Part shown: piece after piece, positions 1 through 6,444 of the stretch
Position numbering within the stretch: position 1 is the stretch's first letter
Layout of the letters: each line of letters opens with the position of its first letter
IMG/VR virus record: IMGVR_UViG_3300035703_000462
Span: 1-20,576 of that record
DNA: 20,576 nucleotides
Reading direction: 5' to 3' (one strand)
From: a virus
Program-made: the position numbers and the translations under genes
Notes under the pieces: model-generated
The model's database searches: none
Told to the model about the DNA's origin: nothing
What the model saw: only the letters and a program-made list of their open reading frames with translations

Positions 1-392
1 TGTATCTGCTCAAGGGTCCCAAACTGGGACTCGTCGGCGATCTCGACAATCTCGTCGGCGAGCGAGTCGGCGCGGTCTTCGTGCGCGCGTGCGTAGCGCT
101 GCATGAAATCTTTCTGCTCACGCAGCCATTTGTACACCGTGTGCATGCTGCGATCGTTCTGTCGGCACCATGAGCGCAGTGAGCGCCCTTCTGCTACCCA
201 TGTGCAGATGCTGTCGGCTTGCTCCGCTGTGTACTCACTGGGACGCCCTAGCGCCTTCCTGTGAGCCTCTGCAGCCTGTATCTCCCCTTCCCTTACCTTG
301 GCGAGCTCTTCTGCCTGTATGGCTTCCTTGGCTGCCCTACGCTCTGCGCGCTTCTCTGCTCTCGTCTGTTTGGGTGTTGCTTGCTCGCTCAC
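1..392 (-). CDS. Terminase small subunit, partial (C-terminus beyond left edge)
   Basis: The visible 130 residues are the N-terminal part of a phage small terminase, the DNA-recognition subunit that starts genome packaging with the large ATPase/nuclease subunit. A charged helical N-terminus (residues 1-48, many A, E, K and R) precedes the motif GRPSEYTAEQADSICTWVAE (49-68). A helix-turn-helix-like stretch follows (about 57-92, SLRSWCRQND then HTVYKWLRE), and then the typical RYARAHEDRADSLADEI (99-115). This order matches the Sf6/P22-type small terminase family. The start is GTG at 392-390, with GGAG six bases upstream. It is the fourth gene of a leftward series starting at 915, consistent with the start of a late morphogenesis operon whose large terminase and portal would lie off the left edge. 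The family assignment is confident; only the truncation limits it. Confidence 0.88.
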   Translation of the reverse strand, partial: MSEQATPKQTRAEKRAERRAAKEAIQAEELAKVREGEIQAAEAHRKALGRPSEYTAEQADSICTWVAEGRSLRSWCRQNDRSMHTVYKWLREQKDFMQRYARAHEDRADSLADEIVEIADESQFGTLEQI

Positions 393-410
393 GCGAACTC
401 CTGCGGCGTT

Positions 411-578
411 TTACTTTCGGGTATTTCCTGCCTGAATCTTGTTCAGCAGGTCGAACAGGGCGCGGACCTTCTCTTCGAGCACTGCGATCCTCAGGTGCGC
501 CTGTGCAGCGATCACGACCAGCGTGACGATGCCGACGATGATCTGCCAGCCTTTGGTGATTGCTTCGACCGCTTCCAT
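411..578 (-). CDS. Small one-helix membrane protein with C-terminal amphipathic helix (holin-like candidate)
   Basis: This is a 55-residue protein starting at ATG 578 behind a G-rich leader. Residues about 11-28 (WQIIVGIVTLVVIAAQAH) form one clear membrane helix. They are followed by a heptad-like helix (RIAVLEEKVRALFDLLNKIQ, about 30-49) and a basic tail ending NTRK. One membrane span plus a short coiled coil recalls XhlA-type or small class III holin-associated proteins, but no specific family is recognised. It ends 18 nt before the GTG of the terminase small subunit. In many tailed phages lysis genes sit just upstream of terS, so a lysis or membrane role is a reasonable inference only. Confidence 0.7.
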   Translation of the reverse strand: MEAVEAITKGWQIIVGIVTLVVIAAQAHLRIAVLEEKVRALFDLLNKIQAGNTRK

Positions 579-613
579 GCGACTGCCCCCCCGACAGCTG
601 TTGTGTGCGCGTG

Positions 614-769
614 TTACCTCTTGCGGCGTTTTGCCGTCTTCGCGCTCTCCCTGAAATCCTTCGCCGTGGGCGCGCCCTTGCTCCCCGGCGCTTTCATGCG
701 CTCACCTGAGCCTGCCTTGATCCGCTCGCGCTTGGCGTGGATGTTGGCGTATAGCCCGCGGGCAGCCAT
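614..769 (-). CDS. Small basic conserved phage protein
   Basis: This is a 51-residue, strongly basic protein. It carries the stretch LYANIHAKRERIKAGSGERM followed by a K/G/P/S/T-rich segment and a KRRKR end. I recall this pattern from many phage genomes near terS and lysis genes, where it is always uncharacterised. The ATG at 769 is two bases after the TGA of the upstream gene (774-772), with GGGAAG just before, so translation is probably coupled. No enzymatic motif is visible. The positive charge suggests nucleic-acid or capsid contact, which is inference. Confidence 0.7.
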   Translation of the reverse strand: MAARGLYANIHAKRERIKAGSGERMKAPGSKGAPTAKDFRESAKTAKRRKR

Positions 770-771
770 GC

Positions 772-915
772 TCAGCGCTTCCCGCGCTTGGCAAGGCACA
801 TGCCCGCCGCGCGACACGTTGCCGCGGCTTTGCAGTCCTTGCAGGGCTTGAATGCCCCGGACTTGATCTTGCCGCCGTCGCGGTAACCCGCCGGCTTCAT
901 CCCTTTCGCTCGCAT
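772..915 (-). CDS. Small cysteine-rich basic phage protein
   Basis: This is a 47-residue protein with ATG at 915 and a good ribosome site (GAGG, five bases before the start). It has many Lys, Arg and Gly residues and four cysteines arranged CKDCKAAATCRAAGMC. That spacing could bind zinc, but it does not match a zinc-finger family I can name. It is the first gene of the leftward late series (915, 769, 578, 392), and each later gene follows closely. The reading frame stays open upstream to about 1050, but the ribosome site and the small-protein character favour the internal ATG. Confidence 0.68.
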   Translation of the reverse strand: MRAKGMKPAGYRDGGKIKSGAFKPCKDCKAAATCRAAGMCLAKRGKR

Positions 916-1058
916 ACTTTCCTCGGTGCTGTTCAACAGCTGTGATGCCTGTTTTTCCCGCGCGGGAAATTCTTTGATCGCCCCTAGAGCCCTCAAGGAG
1001 GCGCTTAGTGAGTCAACCCATGGATGACCGCATTGTGGTCGTCCTTGCACAATCCCAT
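916..1058. other. Intergenic region upstream of the late operon, with a 16-bp palindrome
   Basis: This gap between the divergent late and right operons must hold the late leftward promoter, but I cannot place a convincing -35/-10 pair. It contains a perfect palindrome TTTCCCGCGCGGGAAA at 954-969, a copy of ACAGCTGT at 936-943, and, on the plus strand, AAGGAGG at 995-1001 followed by a GTG. If the late operon depends on a Q-like antiterminator, its binding element and pause site should be here. Confidence 0.4.
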
Positions 1059-1088
1059 TTGACTATCGGTAATACCAAACGGTATTGT
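1059..1088 (+). promoter_or_regulatory. Rightward sigma70-type promoter of the right operon
   Basis: A -35 TTGACT (1059-1064) and a -10 TATTGT (1083-1088) are 18 bases apart. The repressor palindrome at 1071-1086 fills the spacer and enters the -10, so bound repressor would block polymerase. Transcription should begin near 1095, three bases before the 5' strand of the structured RNA element. Motif matches only; no experimental support. Confidence 0.6.
1071..1086. promoter_or_regulatory. Repressor operator AATACCAAACGGTATT
   Basis: This is a perfect 6+6 palindrome with a 4-bp centre. It is the exact reverse complement of the 16-mer found at 12470 and 13372, next to the immunity genes, which is strong evidence for one shared repressor. 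It sits between the -35 and -10 of the right-operon promoter. Confidence 0.8.
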
Positions 1089-1097
1089 TCGCTCCGT

Positions 1098-1346
1098 GGC
1101 GGCGCTAGCTGCACTCCGGAGTGAGACCGGGGACGCGAACGGCTCGCGGTAAGTGGTCGGACTCCGGAGAAGCCAGCTTGAGCGCTGGATCGATGGGAAG
1201 GTCGGGTGGCGCCGACCGGTGAGGACCCGGGATGACCGGGACGAGCAATCGACGCTCGTTGCGCTGGAGTGGCTACGACCGGCGCTCACTTGTCGATGGA
1301 CGTCAGTCCCTGCCTCCTCAGGTGCGAGGGGGCAGTAGCGGACGCC
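1098..1346 (+). ncRNA. Candidate structured leader RNA, closed multi-hairpin fold
   Basis: The 290 nt between the promoter and the first gene (1378) contain no convincing reading frame but a dense series of perfect stems. A closing helix pairs GGCG (1098-1101) with CGCC (1343-1346) and GCTA (1104-1107) with TAGC (1336-1339). Inside lie seven hairpins: 1114-1169 (CTCCGGAGT with ACTCCGGAG, then GACC/GGTC, then CGCGA/TCGCG), 1173-1188 (CCAGC/GCTGG), 1200-1217 (GGTCGG/CCGACC), 1226-1240 (CCCGG/CCGGG), 1241-1259 (ACGAGC/GCTCGT), 1261-1285 (GCGCTGG/CCGGCGC) and 1310-1335 (CTGCCTCCTC/GAGGGGGCAG). The last stem abuts the closing helix. The predicted start of transcription, near 1095, coincides with the 5' end of the fold. 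I do not recognise a known RNA family: the RNase P, tmRNA and group I core motifs are absent. It could be a cis antitermination or translation-control leader, or a processed small RNA. Confidence 0.6.
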
Positions 1347-1377
1347 CTGTCCTGTTTCAACTCTCTAGGAGGTTCCC

Positions 1378-1485
1378 ATGGCTCTGTCTGATCCCTACAG
1401 CTTCTTCTCGCGTGAACGTCGCCCCGCCAAGAGCAAGCCTGCCAAGCGCAAGCCTGCTGCGAAGGGCAAGGCGGTGCGCAAGTGA
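1378..1485 (+). CDS. Tiny Lys/Pro/Ala-rich basic protein (histone-tail-like)
   Basis: This is a 35-residue protein with ATG at 1378 and a near-perfect ribosome site (TAGGAGGTTCCC before ATG). After MALSDPYSFFSRERRP it becomes a run of Lys, Pro and Ala (KSKPAKRKPAAKGKAVRK) like histone H1 tails or AlgP-type repeats, so it probably binds nucleic acid. It is the first gene after the structured leader. Its end overlaps the GTG of the next tiny gene by four bases. Confidence 0.65.
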   Translation: MALSDPYSFFSRERRPAKSKPAKRKPAAKGKAVRK

Positions 1486-1568
1486 AGCGCTGGTTCGTCG
1501 CTATCGCGTGGACGTTTTTGCCGAACGTCGTCTGGCTTGTCCCCCTCTACTTGCGGGGGTCGCTGTGA
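1482..1568 (+). CDS. Tiny membrane protein (28 aa)
   Basis: GTG at 1482 overlaps the previous stop (GTGA). The product, beginning MKRWFVAIAW and ending LRGSL, is one hydrophobic helix with a basic N-terminus, so it should sit in the inner membrane with Nin-Cout orientation. It depends on coupled translation, since its own ribosome site is weak. The next gene's ATG overlaps its TGA (TGATG). Function unknown. Support comes from the tight overlaps and the matching character of its neighbour. Confidence 0.5.
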   Translation: MKRWFVAIAWTFLPNVVWLVPLYLRGSL

Positions 1569-1648
1569 TGCCTGACCTGATCGGCTACGTCGCCTGTTTC
1601 ATTCTGCTCGCGCTGTGTGTGCGCGGCATTCAACAAGTTCGCATCTAA
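1568..1648 (+). CDS. Tiny membrane protein (26 aa)
   Basis: ATG at 1568 shares a base with the preceding TGA. The product (MPDLIGYVACFILLALCVRG, then IQQVRI) is a single membrane helix of about 17 residues with a short basic C-terminus. It is the second of two back-to-back one-helix micro-proteins, which could form a pair in the membrane. No family is recognised. Candidate roles such as superinfection exclusion or holin/antiholin are speculation. Confidence 0.5.
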   Translation: MPDLIGYVACFILLALCVRGIQQVRI

Positions 1649-1660
1649 CCGGAGGTTCCC

Positions 1661-1972
1661 ATGAGCTACATCAAACCGCCCTACGGCGTGATCATCTACA
1701 CCCGCTCCAACCGTGACGGCTCGATCGAGGCGAGCACCGACATCGGTGACAACGCCCGGTCATTCTCGATGCAGGTCGAGCACTCGGGCGCCCCTCGCTG
1801 CGCAGAAGCGCACGAAAGAGTGGCTCGCGAGCTGCTACGCATCATGCACGGCGGCTTGTTGCTCTCCCCGTGGGAGTGCGTCGCTATCGGGGACAACCCG
1901 AGCCGATACACCGGCAGCTGTTACGCCTTCGTGTTCGCGCGTGGCACCGAATGGGGCAAGGTGGCGGCATGA
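1661..1972 (+). CDS. Conserved hypothetical phage protein (103 aa)
   Basis: ATG at 1661 follows GGAGGTTCCC, the same ribosome-site sequence as at 1369. The 103-residue product is soluble, starts MSYIKPPYGVIIYTRSNRDG and ends GTEWGKVAA. It has no membrane span and no motif I can assign. Its stop overlaps the next start (ATGA). It belongs to the series of small right-operon proteins preceding the MoxR/VWA pair. Confidence 0.7.
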   Translation: MSYIKPPYGVIIYTRSNRDGSIEASTDIGDNARSFSMQVEHSGAPRCAEAHERVARELLRIMHGGLLLSPWECVAIGDNPSRYTGSCYAFVFARGTEWGKVAA

Positions 1973-2277
1973 ACTACGCAAACCGTCTAGGTTATTCCGA
2001 CGTCGAGCCCTACGAAATCGTCCGTCGCGTCAGTGACAAGACGTTCGATGTTCGCCCCATGCGCGCTGAGCGCGACCCTGAGTGGAAGCCTGAATTCGTC
2101 CCCGGCGGCTTCTGCGGCACCGTGGTGAATCAGAACTCGCAGCGCTGGCTGTACGAGTCTGACCCGTCGCAAGCGCTGGTCCGCATTCGGCTCGGCAAGC
2201 AGGGCTGGCGAGACGCCGGCGGCTCGCGCTACGCCATTTCGGCGACGCCCTTCAAATTCTACGACTACAACTTCTGA
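1969..2277 (+). CDS. Conserved hypothetical phage protein (102 aa)
   Basis: ATG at 1969 overlaps the previous TGA. The protein starts MNYANRLGYSDVEPYEIVRR and ends with the distinctive ATPFKFYDYNF. That ending and the central GGFCGTVVNQNSQRWLYESD recall a small phage protein family of unknown function. The mixed charge and aromatic content suggest a compact beta-rich domain. Translational coupling is likely. No function is assigned. Confidence 0.72.
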   Translation: MNYANRLGYSDVEPYEIVRRVSDKTFDVRPMRAERDPEWKPEFVPGGFCGTVVNQNSQRWLYESDPSQALVRIRLGKQGWRDAGGSRYAISATPFKFYDYNF

Positions 2278-2290
2278 CCCGGAGGTCACC

Positions 2291-2500
2291 ATGAGTACTC
2301 AGCTGGTTGTTCAGCATCGCCGTGTCTACGGCAACCCTGCCATCTACCCTGTCAACGAGACCGCACAGCTGTTTGCGTCGATCGCCGGCACCCGGACGCT
2401 ATCGCATCCGGTGCTCGAAGCCGCTGAGCGGCTGGGCTTTCAAGTCGTCGTCGAGCCTGAGCCGGTGTCGGCGTCAGTTGCTAAGTGGGTGCGCAAATGA
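2291..2500 (+). CDS. Small conserved hypothetical phage protein (69 aa)
   Basis: ATG at 2291 is preceded by GGAGGTCACC. Residues 14-40 contain NPAIYPVNETAQLFASIAG followed by TRTLSHPVLE. I associate this pattern with small phage proteins adjacent to replication or accessory genes, but with no known function. It ends KWVRK, and its TGA overlaps the start of the next tiny membrane protein. Confidence 0.68.
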   Translation: MSTQLVVQHRRVYGNPAIYPVNETAQLFASIAGTRTLSHPVLEAAERLGFQVVVEPEPVSASVAKWVRK

Positions 2501-2643
2501 ACAGCGCCCTTCGCCGTTTGCATGAGCGCAGACAATACCGTCTGCATGTTTTTCGCGTCGTTTGCGAGTGCTTGCTGTTAGTCGCCATGGTCGCGGCGCT
2601 GATCAGCACGTACGTCGCCGTCGATTTCGTCTCTCAACTCTAG
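2497..2643 (+). CDS. Small one-helix membrane protein (48 aa)
   Basis: ATG at 2497 overlaps the preceding TGA (ATGA). The first 18 residues are strongly basic (MNSALRRLHERRQYRLHVFR). A membrane helix of about 22 residues follows (VVCECLLLVAMVAALISTYVA) and then a short outside tail, VDFVSQL. The positive-inside rule places the N-terminus in the cytoplasm. It ends TAG at 2641-2643, and that TAGGAGA also supplies the ribosome site for the ATPase gene, so the two are tightly linked. It may anchor the MoxR/VWA module at the membrane; this is inference from position only. Confidence 0.58.
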   Translation: MNSALRRLHERRQYRLHVFRVVCECLLLVAMVAALISTYVAVDFVSQL

Positions 2644-2652
2644 GAGATCAAC

Positions 2653-3867
2653 ATGGACCTGAATCATCTCAACAAGTCGCAACTCAACGAGGTGTTGCGC
2701 CGTGTCACTGGTCGCGGTCGCGACCTTGCGCGTCACTCGAAGGGCGACATCATCCTGTCGCTCGACTCACTGCCTGAGGCGGCGGTCGCTGCTGCAGTGC
2801 AGTCGCTGGGGCTCATCACGGGCGCGTGGTCAGGGGCTGCGTCTGCCCAAGCTGAGCCAGCTGTCGAACAGCTGCCGCATATCGCACCGGTGGCGACCAA
2901 GTCGCTGGGCGAGATTTTCGGCATCCGCGGCAAGCATGCGGCACTGACCGTCGAGGTCTGGAATGACCCGGCAGCGCCGGCGCTTGACCCGCTTTACAAG
3001 TTCGAGCCTGAACAGCTGTCTTCCGCTGTTTCCGCGATCAAGCGCGGGCGCAACGTGTGGTTGGCTGGTCCTGCCGGTACCGGTAAGACCGAGTTCGTCA
3101 AGAACGTCTGCGCCGGCTTGGGTCGCGCGTTCGTGCGTGTGTCGTTTGACTCTGGCGCTGAGCGTTACGAGTTCATCGGCGGCGAGCGCGTCAAGAACGG
3201 CTCGACGGTCTACCAGCAGGGCGTCGTGCTTCGTGGCATGACTCGCCCGGGCGCTGTCGTGCTGCTCGACGAAGTGTCGTTCGCACGTCCGGAGTACCTG
3301 TCGGCGCTTCACGCCGTGTTGGAGCCTGAAGGCTGCGTGACCATCCCTGAGACGGGTGAGGTCGTGCGCAAGGCTCCGGGCGTCGTGTTCTTCGCTGCGG
3401 ACAACTCGAACGGTCGCGGCGACTTCTCCGGCATGTACGTCGGCGTTCGTGAGATGAACGTCGCGTTCGTCAACCGGTTCGCGAAAACGCTGGTGTTCAG
3501 CTACCTCGATCAGTCGGTCGAGGCGAAGGTGATCGCTGGTCGCGCCGGCTGCACTCAGCAGCTGGGCGAGGTGATCGTCAACTTCCTGACCGTCTGCCGA
3601 CAGGCTGGCGATCAGGCGCAGCTCGATCACGTGCCGACACTGCGCGAAGCGTTCTATCTCGCGGAGGCGCTGACCGATGGTCAGGCACCGCGCAAGGCGT
3701 TCGAGGAGTGCATGGTCAACCGTGCGTCGCCGGAGTCGCAGGAAGTCCTGCAGCAACTATGGCGGGCGAACGTGTCCGACTACGCCATCTCTGAGGCGCT
3801 CGACGGTCGGTCAACTCCTGACCCACTGCAACAGTCTGTCGAACAACCCACCGCGGAGGCTGCGTAA
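2653..3867 (+). CDS. MoxR/CobS-like AAA+ ATPase
   Basis: This 404-residue protein has a SAP-like N-terminus (1-40), a linker, and a MoxR-type AAA+ core. The Walker A is GPAGTGKT (139-146), Walker B is AVVLLDEVSF (201-210), the sensor-1 region is AADNSNGRGD (248-257), and VNRFAK (273-278) carries the probable arginine finger R275. The core resembles CobS, NorQ/CbbQ and GvpN. Such ATPases form hexamers and, with a VWA-domain partner, remodel or load metal/cofactor into target proteins. The next gene, overlapping by one base (TAATG), encodes exactly such a partner. Phage copies are often labelled cobalamin genes because of CobS/CobT similarity, but no cobalamin pathway is present here. ATG at 2653 has AGGAGATCAAC upstream. 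The target in the phage cycle is unknown. Confidence 0.88.
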   Translation: MDLNHLNKSQLNEVLRRVTGRGRDLARHSKGDIILSLDSLPEAAVAAAVQSLGLITGAWSGAASAQAEPAVEQLPHIAPVATKSLGEIFGIRGKHAALTVEVWNDPAAPALDPLYKFEPEQLSSAVSAIKRGRNVWLAGPAGTGKTEFVKNVCAGLGRAFVRVSFDSGAERYEFIGGERVKNGSTVYQQGVVLRGMTRPGAVVLLDEVSFARPEYLSALHAVLEPEGCVTIPETGEVVRKAPGVVFFAADNSNGRGDFSGMYVGVREMNVAFVNRFAKTLVFSYLDQSVEAKVIAGRAGCTQQLGEVIVNFLTVCRQAGDQAQLDHVPTLREAFYLAEALTDGQAPRKAFEECMVNRASPESQEVLQQLWRANVSDYAISEALDGRSTPDPLQQSVEQPTAEAA

Positions 3868-5936
3868 TGTCTAATCGCATCAACGGTGCCCGGGTTAAGG
3901 CTGCGGCTCGCGCTCACGCGAGCAAGCAGCTACGGAACCTTGGGTTCTATTTCGCTGATCATGCCGGCAGCGCGACCTTCAAAGGTCAGACTGCTTTCGC
4001 CAGCTGGACCTACGGCGCGCCCGGTGCGATCGAGAGCTATCGCATCAACTACCCGGCGCTGCCTGACAACGCCATGCTGTCGCGCCGCGAGGCTGACTTG
4101 ATCGCAGCGTACACGCTGCATGAACTAGGTCACGTCGCGTTCACCGACAACCACGTCGCGCGTGGCAGCGACCGCATCCTGTTCCACTTGTGGAACGGCA
4201 TCGAGGACGCCCGCATCGAGCATGCCGTGATCGTGTCTGGCAAGGCGCGCGGCGCTCGCTCGATGTTCAAAAAGCTGATGTCGAAGTACACGACGACGCA
4301 TCTCAGCGAGTCGTTCAACCCGACGTCGATCAACAGTGCTGCGTTCGCGCTCGCGCTGGTCTGTCGCGCTGCGTACGGCGACGGCAACGGCTTCGCCAAG
4401 AGCTTGCTCGCCCGCATCCCTGCGCCGCATCAGGCGTGGTATGCGCGAGCCGCTGAAGGCGTGGTCAGCTTGCCGCTCGATCGCAGCGGTACGGCGGGCG
4501 CTCTGCAGCTTGCCCGCGAGTTCTTAGATTCGTGGCTTGCCGCTTTCCCTGACGCGATCAAAAAGCCGGAGCCGGAACAGCAACAGCTGTCCGACGAGGG
4601 CGAGTCGGAAGACGACGGCGAGGAAGCCGGCGACGACGACAGCGACGAGTTCAGCTTTGGCGATCGGTCCGATCCGTACGACGACGAAGAGTCGGACGAC
4701 GACGAGTCGGGCGGCTTCGACAGCGACGACGCTGAGTCCGAGGCTGACAAGCTTGCCAAGCAAGAGCTCGAAGAGCAGCTTGCCGAAACAGCTGAGTCGC
4801 CTACTGAACAGGGTGACGACAGTCTGTTCGCTGGCGCTGACGACGAGCCGGAAGAGTCCGGCGAAGGCAGCGGCAGCGGTGCCGACGAGGCGCCGTACAA
4901 GCCTGTCGAACAGGACCAGTACGACGCGGAGAAAGAGCTCGCGCCTGAGCCCAACATCGACGACGTGTTCAAGTCGGCTCGCGAGCGCACTAAGAGCGCT
5001 GTCGACTTGCCGGCGAGTGTGCCTCCTGCCCGGTCGCACATGGCGCGCTGGCGCAACATGGCTGGCAAGGACGAGGCGGCGGTTCGTCGCGCGGCAAAGA
5101 AGCTGCACAAGGCGGCGTTGCCGGCGCTCAAGGCTCAGCTCTACCGGATTCTCAAAGCTCCGGAGATTTGTGGCTGGGACGCTGGCGCCATGGGCGGTCG
5201 CTTCGACGGCAAGCGCGCACCGCGCATGTTCGCGGGTAGCGAACAGGTGTTCAAGCGCCGCTGGCTGAGCGAGGGCATCGACACCGCGGTCTCGATCGTG
5301 ATCGACATGTCCGGCTCGATGTCCGGCGATTCGATCAAGCAGGCGGTCGACCTTGCGTACACGGTCGCTGAGGCTTGCGAGTCTGCACGCGCCGATGTCG
5401 AGGTGCTCGGCTTCCGCACGAACGGCGGGTACGGCGGCTCAAGTAGCGGCACGTACGGTCTCGACGGCGACTACCACTTGGGCACGGCGCAGTCGTCGGC
5501 AACGCTGGTCGTGGCGAAGACCTTCAAAGATAAGCTGTCCAAGGTCGCGCATCACTTCGCATTCCTGAAGCAGTGTGCAGGCGGCGGTACGCCGGACTAC
5601 ACCGCTGTGAAGGGCGTGTGCGAACAGCTGTCGCAGCTGCCGCACCAGCGCAAGGTCGTGATCGTGATCACTGACGGCTTCGGCGAATCGTCTAACAGCT
5701 ACTACGACGAGGCGGCGCAACGCTATCGCACGACGTACAGCATGAAGACGCTGTCCGATGCGTCGTACCAGCTGTTTGGCTGCGACGTGATCGGCTTCGG
5801 CATCTACTGCAATCCGCAGGAGTTCGCCGATGCGTATCCGATCGGTGCGCCGGTTCGTCTGTACGACCTGCACAAGACCGCGCTCAAGGGCGTGATCAAG
5901 CAGCTGGAGTTGCGCGACCACCGTCGCGTGGCTTGA
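3867..5936 (+). CDS. CobT-like metallopeptidase-VWA fusion protein
   Basis: This 689-residue protein has three regions. The N-terminal domain carries HELGH (85-89), a gluzincin-type HExxH motif, followed by NGIEDARIE (110-118), which could give the third metal ligand. The middle (about 236-345) is extremely acidic, rich in Asp, Glu, Ser and Gly, and probably disordered. The C-terminal VWA domain (about 472-670) has a complete MIDAS: DMSGS (480-484), GGGTPDYTA with T575, and ITDG with D603. The layout matches CobT and related VWA partners of MoxR ATPases, with an apparently intact protease motif. The TAATG overlap with the ATPase gene implies coupled, roughly equal synthesis. The likely role is substrate selection and processing by an ATPase-driven complex; the substrate is unknown. 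The acidic block should not be read as a frameshift, since the frame is continuous. Confidence 0.87.
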   Translation: MSNRINGARVKAAARAHASKQLRNLGFYFADHAGSATFKGQTAFASWTYGAPGAIESYRINYPALPDNAMLSRREADLIAAYTLHELGHVAFTDNHVARGSDRILFHLWNGIEDARIEHAVIVSGKARGARSMFKKLMSKYTTTHLSESFNPTSINSAAFALALVCRAAYGDGNGFAKSLLARIPAPHQAWYARAAEGVVSLPLDRSGTAGALQLAREFLDSWLAAFPDAIKKPEPEQQQLSDEGESEDDGEEAGDDDSDEFSFGDRSDPYDDEESDDDESGGFDSDDAESEADKLAKQELEEQLAETAESPTEQGDDSLFAGADDEPEESGEGSGSGADEAPYKPVEQDQYDAEKELAPEPNIDDVFKSARERTKSAVDLPASVPPARSHMARWRNMAGKDEAAVRRAAKKLHKAALPALKAQLYRILKAPEICGWDAGAMGGRFDGKRAPRMFAGSEQVFKRRWLSEGIDTAVSIVIDMSGSMSGDSIKQAVDLAYTVAEACESARADVEVLGFRTNGGYGGSSSGTYGLDGDYHLGTAQSSATLVVAKTFKDKLSKVAHHFAFLKQCAGGGTPDYTAVKGVCEQLSQLPHQRKVVIVITDGFGESSNSYYDEAAQRYRTTYSMKTLSDASYQLFGCDVIGFGIYCNPQEFADAYPIGAPVRLYDLHKTALKGVIKQLELRDHRRVA

Positions 5937-5954
5937 CAGCTGTTCAACAACAGG

Positions 5955-5973
5955 CGGGGGCGTTCAGCCCCCG
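5955..5973 (+). promoter_or_regulatory. Intercistronic GC hairpin just before a ribosome site
   Basis: The stem CGGGGGC (5955-5961) pairs with GCCCCCG (5967-5973) across a five-base loop. No T-run follows, so it is not a standard intrinsic terminator. It lies between the VWA gene stop and the GGGAG ribosome site of the GTG at 5984. It could slow readthrough, protect the upstream mRNA end or lower translation of the downstream genes. Confidence 0.5.
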
Positions 5974-5983
5974 GGAGAAATTT

Positions 5984-6181
5984 GTGAGTCAGTCCCAGAT
6001 ACGGGTCCCAGCTCATCGAGCTGCGGACCTCAAGCGCGTGGCTGATCTGGTCAGTCGGTTCTCCGCGAGGGGTAACCAAGTGACTCCGCAGTATGTGCTG
6101 CACCACCTGAAGTACGCCTACCAAGTCGGCTGGCGTGACGGTGCATTCCCAGAACTATTGAAGCAAGAGGAAACCGTATGA
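5984..6181 (+). CDS. Small hypothetical protein (65 aa)
   Basis: I chose the GTG at 5984 because GGGAG lies six bases upstream; the frame is open back to a TTG at 5933 without a ribosome site. The product starts MSQSQIRVPAHRAADLKRVA and continues with helical stretches (VTPQYVLHHLKYAYQVGWRD). It could be a ribbon-helix-helix or small helical protein, but the pattern is not decisive. Its TGA overlaps the next ATG. Confidence 0.62.
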   Translation: MSQSQIRVPAHRAADLKRVADLVSRFSARGNQVTPQYVLHHLKYAYQVGWRDGAFPELLKQEETV

Positions 6182-6444
6182 GTAACTCGATCTATATCGT
6201 TCACATCAAGACCGAGTCAGAAGGCTGGGTGCCGCTGGCGAAAAAGCCGACCGCACCCTACGTGTTCGACAGCGCTCGCGATGCGTGGCGCATGGCAGAC
6301 ATCTGCTACCCCGACCAGTGCCGCTCGATGCGGCTGGGCGGTGACGAGGTGGTCCGGGTCACCGTGCTGTCGCCCGATCGGTTCCGACAGCTGTTCCCTT
6401 CTCTGCCTACCCCTGAAATCCCACAACTGCTGGAGGCTACATGA
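6178..6444 (+). CDS. Hypothetical protein (88 aa)
   Basis: ATG at 6178 has GAGGAAACCGT before it and overlaps the previous stop by four bases. The product starts MSNSIYIVHIKTESEGWVPL, a beta-rich opening, and contains VFDSARDAWRMADICYPDQC in the middle. No recognised domain. It precedes, with an ATGA overlap, the HD hydrolase and may be co-produced with it; a functional link is not shown. Confidence 0.68.
   Translation: MSNSIYIVHIKTESEGWVPLAKKPTAPYVFDSARDAWRMADICYPDQCRSMRLGGDEVVRVTVLSPDRFRQLFPSLPTPEIPQLLEAT

Noticed and set aside
1008-1124. A 38-codon plus-strand frame starting at GTG 1008 with a strong AAGGAGG site
   Set aside because: It would run through the promoter, operator and first hairpin of the right operon. 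The product has no recognisable character and no promoter is visible upstream. The Shine-Dalgarno match may be chance.
1232-1648. A 138-codon frame through the leader and the tiny genes
   Set aside because: It is Arg/Ser-rich shadow coding without a ribosome site. It conflicts with three well-placed small genes and the RNA stems.
2830-3756. A 308-codon minus-strand frame opposite the MoxR gene
   Set aside because: It is His/Arg/Leu-rich shadow typical of GC-rich DNA and lies antisense to an ATPase with complete motifs.
4430-5131. Minus-strand Ser-rich frames opposite the VWA gene
   Set aside because: They arise from the reverse reading of the Asp/Glu-rich linker codons. No start signal and no domain.
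2653-5936. Cobaltochelatase CobS/CobT of cobalamin synthesis
   Set aside because: The fold resemblance is real, but no CobN or other cobalamin gene is present and the setting is a phage lytic operon. A general ATPase/VWA module is the safer call.
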